DNA of 29,408 nt from a virus. Every line of letters begins with the position of its first letter. Within the stretch, counting starts at the first letter, position 1. The DNA lies in IMG/VR virus record IMGVR_UViG_3300036671_000194, positions 1 through 29,408 of that record. The stretch is one strand, 5' to 3'. Below the pieces are notes generated by a model that saw only the letters and a program-made list of their open reading frames with translations, did no database searches and was not told the DNA's origin. The position numbers and the translations under genes are program-made. Positions 29,101 through 29,408 of this stretch are shown piece after piece.

Positions 29101-29408
29101 TTGGTATATATTAACAAAATTAAACAAGTGTACGGTACTGATTATACTTTAGATTTAGAAAATTTCAATGTTGAATTTGCAGTGCCACCGGCTGTTGGAT
29201 CAGTAATTGAAATATTATCCATTGGCTTGGGCGGTCTAGGAATATTAGATTATCAGGAATTTGTTGCGGATGGCGCCACCAACTTGTTCTTGACCAATGC
29301 CAATTATGATTACACCGCATCTATATTTGTAACAATTAATGGCGAATCTGTAGATACTGGATTTAGAAACAGTACCGACATAGTAGATGCTGTAGGCAGA
29401 ACCTTGGT
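17182..29408 (+). CDS. 7: Giant gp7-like baseplate/adhesin protein, partial (at least 4075 aa)
   Basis: The ATG at 17182 lies 5 nt after the TAA of gene 6. The frame remains open to the window end. The N terminus (FQTSANDKFLSGVLDPLVQPG, then DWDKFINYREYYWEPNGP) is of the kind seen in the very large protein following gp6 in T4-like marine phages. Synteny makes it the gp7 counterpart, although T4 gp7 has only 1032 residues. Modules seen in order: a CBM5/12-like unit (221-265); a VNxxxLxxxxDYT unit (959-1001); CBM-like units at 1461-1502 and 1719-1759; an FG-GAP propeller (about 2165-2780) with three CBM-like inserts; two GxGY-type repeats (3168-3219 and 3529-3583); and more VN...DYT units near 3650 and 3975. 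It also has a motif GYWRGVYQSFYDTDRPHRCPWEML in two parts (about residue 1150). It probably forms the outer wedge and contacts the host surface. The exact role and total length are not visible here. Confidence 0.75.
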   Translation, partial: MANKFYPNSGVPIRRTVDLLPVIFQTSANDKFLSGVLDPLVQPGVLDKVVGYAGRKYDKTYIGSDVYVDADNTLRSRYQLEPGVVYKNNNTVENFYDYIDFKNQLKFFGNTDERDDNITGQQHYTLNPPVDWDKFINYREYYWEPNGPRSIAIAGQSASITSTYKVVLGTTRNSFVFTPDSYTNNPTITLYRGQTYKFRINAPGQGFSIRTNYDTGSLIFEPVRAYRAGELAVFDNKLWRANVDVSPLDGSSITIDSQDWSYVEPASAGTALEYPKGITNNGTENGVLTFDIPYDAPDVLYYQSLITPDMFGRFLISNIENNTSINVEQEIVGKSTYTSSNGVVLSNGMVLEFRGTVLPSKYATDTWLVEGVGEAITLTRFADLIVPVLTTEVPEVLFDNEGFDTQPFDDATAYPTFKDYITIKRDSVDSNPWSRYNRWFHRSVLEQAYSLRGVDFPATESLRAKRPIIEFNSNLQLFNHGAVAKPTVDYIDTFTTDIFSNIEGSAGYNIDGEFLFEGARVLFVADTDNLANNKIYQVSFVTFKNSRQLHLIETADTLSTVGECVLVQRGTVNGGKMFHYNGTSWVESQAKTDVNQPPLFDAYDSNGVSFADPVNYASSTFSGSKILSYKLGTSVVDKELGFSIDYLNINNIGDIQFSWAWDTESFNYNLTRFIQTKNLSTGFYKFNNIAQTEYSNGWIEFSNEFVQPIIDSQVVRTASNTLTFNTVIWQNITVDPIINFYVNGNKYTGTWTRNLGTFTFSTEFLVNDAVSIKLVGDIIPEQGYYEIPVGLEKNPLNSSLQLFTLGQAIDHLSTALEFNTDIAGIVPGNSNLRDLSSYQQYSKRFLKHSGLTPITMMTLCDKTHNVIKSIQYARKSYTDFKNNFLARALDIDFNENTANFVDDIINSLTKTKTIDSSFAVSDMIGAGAYTSINYTVEDTGIVTYALSEKFDLITPSTRAVYVYVNENQLLNVVDYTFNSTFGFVQLLITLAEGDRVEIREYISTSTNYIPPTPTSMGLYKKYTPTKFIDDTYTEPREVIQGHDGSISATFGDVRDDLLLELEYRIYNNIKQEYDENIFNIDDIVGGYNGVGIYEKSQLDAIVNQEFLKWIQNTNINYTLNTYFDSQDSFTYTYSRMADPTKTVSLLGYWRGVYQSFYDTDRPHRCPWEMLGFSQKPTWWENQYGAAPYTSGNLILWEDLSNGIIRQGNRAGTYARYKRPTLLSHIPVDNDGILLSPLDSGLAQNFSLINNQGPFRFGDIGPAEYAWRASSEWPFAVTLAMCLLKPFEFISDSFDRSRVSKNLLDQTIHSDTETFVKLTDFVTHKDDIYIGLVKYIIDYVKSKGINPGTLWDKISNLDVALSYRMSGFVDQSQQRFLLDSKNPNATSSSIFVPQENYDIIFNVSAPIASITYSGVILEKTSSGWVINGYDDIAPYFNYFQAMPNQRDPLISVGGVSENFLDWTDNKLYNNGTLVRNGNIFYRALKTHTSSELFDTTLWQKLPGVPQVGAVEAFRRKTFNTISTKQLSYGTQFTNIQQVVDFLLGYEAYLNSVGFKFDNYDSENKVSQDWLSSSKEFMFWTKHNWQVGALISISPSAQKVNITVPVGVADSILDGFYNYQVLTGDGKPLPPQFIDVNRSFQNITVTTTNTTDGIYYLKLYYVLKEHVTIFDDRTVFNDIVYDKTTGYRQGRIKVQGFRTTDWDGDYTSPGFLFDNVNIQAWLPYTDYKLGDIVVYRSYNWTSLQNQLGEATFDETYWTRLDTTPTKQLVANFDYKINGFADYFEVTSEGLDKSNRDLARHTIGYQTRTYLQNLSADPVTQFQLYQGFIREKGTANAITKIFSKLSRSGADSIVLNEEWAFLVGRLGGTDEITEIEIQLEKNKFQLNPQPFLVQSTVSNNITDQNYRVTQTDFTISAIPYSTNINFMSTAAEPMMTAGYVSINDFDHVLSNRTELVTLDIATVNENDHIWIISDKDSWTVLRVNESPLLYIIAAESQSDTTVTITLNRPHDLTVGEYVGIRELQDLTGFYPIIGVTNNTITISDTGPLAEVTIDTAFTINLQLLVEARFSSYDAVDPAVNAVLKNKARLFIDKNGSDLWEVVEKNNVYSPKLISEYGTTTPLNAGKRVVYDNTHKQIITSIPGSGIINVYVETDTGLQIKQIISPPVGTFNISVGSFGNAMTISPDGKYLIVGIPQASGVPCNYQGEWGPDARYLQDDVVLYEGRLWKALSSNDSDGSTTATVNTDDWELATSIPVTSSGSNTGLLNQGMIAIYTYIDGRYTNTAAFASPRPADLEKFGSEITAGFDGTNYYLAVSAVGSQNGSGRVYLFKNSGAAWAHMENPQYRGLYNFAENYYAGDIVWQAAVDPIAEAVKGNLWQATVDQFGDGSTLTLDSMNWSKVSEISTNCSLPTNIALEDDSSTLAFGITGLLSANQLAEIIKQEDHFGFSMAMSHDAAILVVGAPDSDGQYFANYRGVWRTDTEYVEGEVVKYSDPATADSYQYYKLGDPGLSPDSTYRSLNEDPSDSAVWQVVGDSTTTPSGKIFVYKKTSYDLYQLTQMINAGSISSFTDIDSGLVVGTGDQFGFAMDIDSSGTTLVVSSPRSDFNYQTQGSVYLMTLDSATTEFRVQQKLESFERYPGEYFGYGVSISPDGAKVAVGARNAYNNYPVNFDIINGTTFDQNRTSFYIDQGYTGGVYIFDKKDQVFFLTEKLEDFFAPNEGFGSSVDCVGSTVVVGSPYYRIPQSNQDGVVTYPGTFVGNVRLFKKDENVDSWAVTSQQQAVVDLRKIKSIELYDNVNNVKIQDIDYVDPAKGKILNIAEQEIKFKTAYDPAVYTIGTEVSVVDPVINWMEKNVGQLWWNIGTAKWLYAEQGELAYRVGNWNQLTQGGSVDVYEWVETALLPSEWASIADTNAGSVQGISGQPLYPNDDTYSIKQLFSTTTGTVNQTLYYYWVKGKAVTPDNMPGRNRSASEITNLISSPAGTGTAFIALIDADKFLTYNFDSVIGSDTALLNFKYKDNIQRSIPIHSEYQLLSEGVATSLPTAKLENKWIDSLIGYDAVGNRVPDSNLSAKQKYGVSYRPRQSMFVDRTAALKIAINNINSVLLQRPFASGINFSNLNSVDVAPATVLNLYDATVNTEIDLQNVGVVRTKRAILSANLVNGQLDTIDIIDPGFGYKVTPLVIISGDGSGASATVVLDNQGRIISVTVTSRGKKYSTVSATIRYFAVLVQNDSTIDNFWSIYSWDDIRRVFFRSQTQAFDTTRYWSYADWWETGYSKNVRVTRELLSIFEIVLYTILPGDLIRIKEFQDGGWAVFEKKLNSVKVENTEETFLDQFTQVGRENGTIQFNASLYDNTILGIGFDNTQAFDDTGYDIDNSIELRNIFKAVKEDIFTSNNGDYSAEWNKLFFTSMRYILSEQTYVDWMFKTSFVNAIHNVGTLENPPNYRNDNLSNYQDYINEVKPYRTTVREYVSRYQSLELSGSALSDFDLPATFSVADGKVVPVTIGRSELDIYPWKWWTDNNSYSVVEIVVYEPGSQYTSPPTVLITGNGTGATAQAYISNGRVSGVVVLTGGTGYTVAPTISLVGSNPAGAVIAKAVAVLGNTLVRTFNVGVKFDRITSTGIYTAYSQLETFTASGLTAVFELSYAPTRDKTTFSITKNDQLVLNSDYTLTLYYSNTDSYSLLRGKIIFNTAPAAGDVIIVNYDKNIELFDAVNRIEQKYNPTAGMAGKELNQLMTGIDFGGVQIQGTTFDVTGGWDALPWFTDNWDSVEASSDYYNVCDGSTTDVTLPYIPANGQEINIYIKRAGKTTSTRIDDPNYTDAWDSASIINPAAQMPTFVGDGTLRDVEIGRYIQTNAGDILIFRPIESDGSVTITDEQLLDTSISGGTLSAIDSAYITASGTTAEEITINGGSFISPEQVPAPEENIPGQVLDSVSIKVYNNTVSGAATLQSKITEGNDINTVYAIGQTVLKNNSVLVYINKIKQVYGTDYTLDLENFNVEFAVPPAVGSVIEILSIGLGGLGILDYQEFVADGATNLFLTNANYDYTASIFVTINGESVDTGFRNSTDIVDAVGRTL
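17842..17976 (+). other. CBM5/12-like module 1 in giant protein
   Basis: Residues 221-265 show the pattern Y-x-x-Gx-x-V-x-x-x-x-x-LW-x-A ... DWSYV (RAYRAGELAVFDNKLWRA, ending DWSYVE). This matches the spacing of small CBM5/12 (ChiC-like) carbohydrate-binding domains with their aromatic residues. The call rests on pattern only. Confidence 0.45.
21562..21687 (+). other. CBM5/12-like module 2 in giant protein
   Basis: Residues 1461-1502: WTDNKLYNNGTLVRNGNIFY, then RALKTH and a closing TTLWQKLPG. Same spacing as the other units. Confidence 0.45.
22336..22458 (+). other. CBM5/12-like module 3 in giant protein
   Basis: Residues 1719-1759: WLPYTDYKLGDIVVYRSYNW, then TSLQNQ and closing ETYWTRLD. 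This is the clearest of the W...YxxGDxVxY...W...W units in the protein. Confidence 0.6.
23701..25500 (+). other. FG-GAP beta-propeller region with inserted CBM-like modules
   Basis: Six FG-GAP-type blades begin at residues 2174 (FGNAMTISPDGKYLIVG), 2295 (FGSEITAGFDG), 2443 (FGFSMAMSHDAAILVVGAP), 2581 (FGFAMDIDSSGTTLVVSSP), 2640 (FGYGVSISPDGAKVAVGA) and 2719 (FGSSVDCVGSTVVVGSP). Each has the FGxxhxhxxDGxxLhVGhP pattern of integrin-alpha-like propellers. The outer strand GxVYLF/Y is also seen (GRVYLFKN, GKIFVYKK, GSVYLM, GGVYIFDK, GNVRLFKK). Blades 1-3 are interrupted by CBM5/12-like units at 2205-2248, 2342-2398 and 2475-2530. In known proteins such propellers bind ligands, often at cell surfaces. 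Confidence 0.75.
26683..26838 (+). repeat. GxGY-type beta repeat, copy 1, in giant protein
   Basis: Residues 3168-3219: DPGFGYKVTPLVIISGDGSG, then ASATVVLDNQGRIISVTVTS, then GKKYS. It pairs with a second copy at 3529-3583 with the same order PG-x-x-Y...P-x-V-x-I-x-G-x-G-x-GA...G-x-x-Y. Such units are common in large phage tail proteins. Confidence 0.55.
27766..27930 (+). repeat. GxGY-type beta repeat, copy 2, in giant protein
   Basis: Residues 3529-3583: YEPGSQYTSPPTVLITGNGT, then GATAQAYISNGRVSGVVVLT, then GGTGYTVAPTISLVG. It aligns with the copy at 3168-3219 and was probably derived by duplication. Confidence 0.55.

Overview
This window looks like part of the genome of a T4-like (myovirus-type) tailed phage, most probably a marine one related to cyanophages or pelagiphages. 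The evidence is a set of T4 core genes recognisable from their protein sequence (late sigma factor gp55, recombination nuclease gp46/gp47, baseplate genes 53, 5, 25, 6 and a giant gp7-like gene), AT-rich codon use, tight gene packing, and T4-type late-promoter motifs (AATAAATA or GATAAATA) ahead of the structural genes. No host gene, tRNA, insertion sequence or CRISPR array is visible.

Layout. Positions 1-1941 (minus strand) hold two adjacent, probably late genes. The downstream one is cut by the window edge and has an Ala/Pro/Gly repeat encoded by a 99-nt DNA duplication. The upstream one is a 493-residue protein. Both begin with a short peptide rich in (L/I)-x-E motifs that resembles T4 capsid-targeting / prohead-protease sites, followed by glycine-rich hydrophobic segments. 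Positions 1942-2453 contain no gene but hold a run of perfect hairpins (three with GCAA loops on the minus strand), an extended -10 promoter and a late promoter. Positions 2454-6804 (minus strand) are a tight DNA-metabolism operon, transcribed gp55, gp47, gp46, a 77-aa protein, then a GIY-YIG-like endonuclease. The last four reading frames are joined by overlaps of 1 to 4 nt.

Positions 6805-6888 are a divergent control region. To its right (6889-29408, plus strand) lies a morphogenesis block: a gp48/gp54-like tail-tube cap, gp53, a gp27-like hub, gp5 (spike with a C-terminal GH19-like glycosidase instead of an internal T4-type lysozyme), gp25, gp6 and a giant gp7-like protein that is still open after 4075 codons. 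In T4 itself, genes 48/54/25/27 and 53/5/6/7 lie in separate clusters; here they are merged in baseplate assembly order.

How the parts fit: gp55 directs RNA polymerase to the late promoters in front of the structural genes. gp46/47 supplies the recombination nuclease that feeds replication and, in T4, late transcription. The plus-strand genes build the hub, spike and wedges. The giant protein carries an FG-GAP (integrin-type) beta-propeller whose first three blades each carry a CBM5/12-like module. It is the most unusual object here and a good candidate for a host-surface-binding part of the baseplate.
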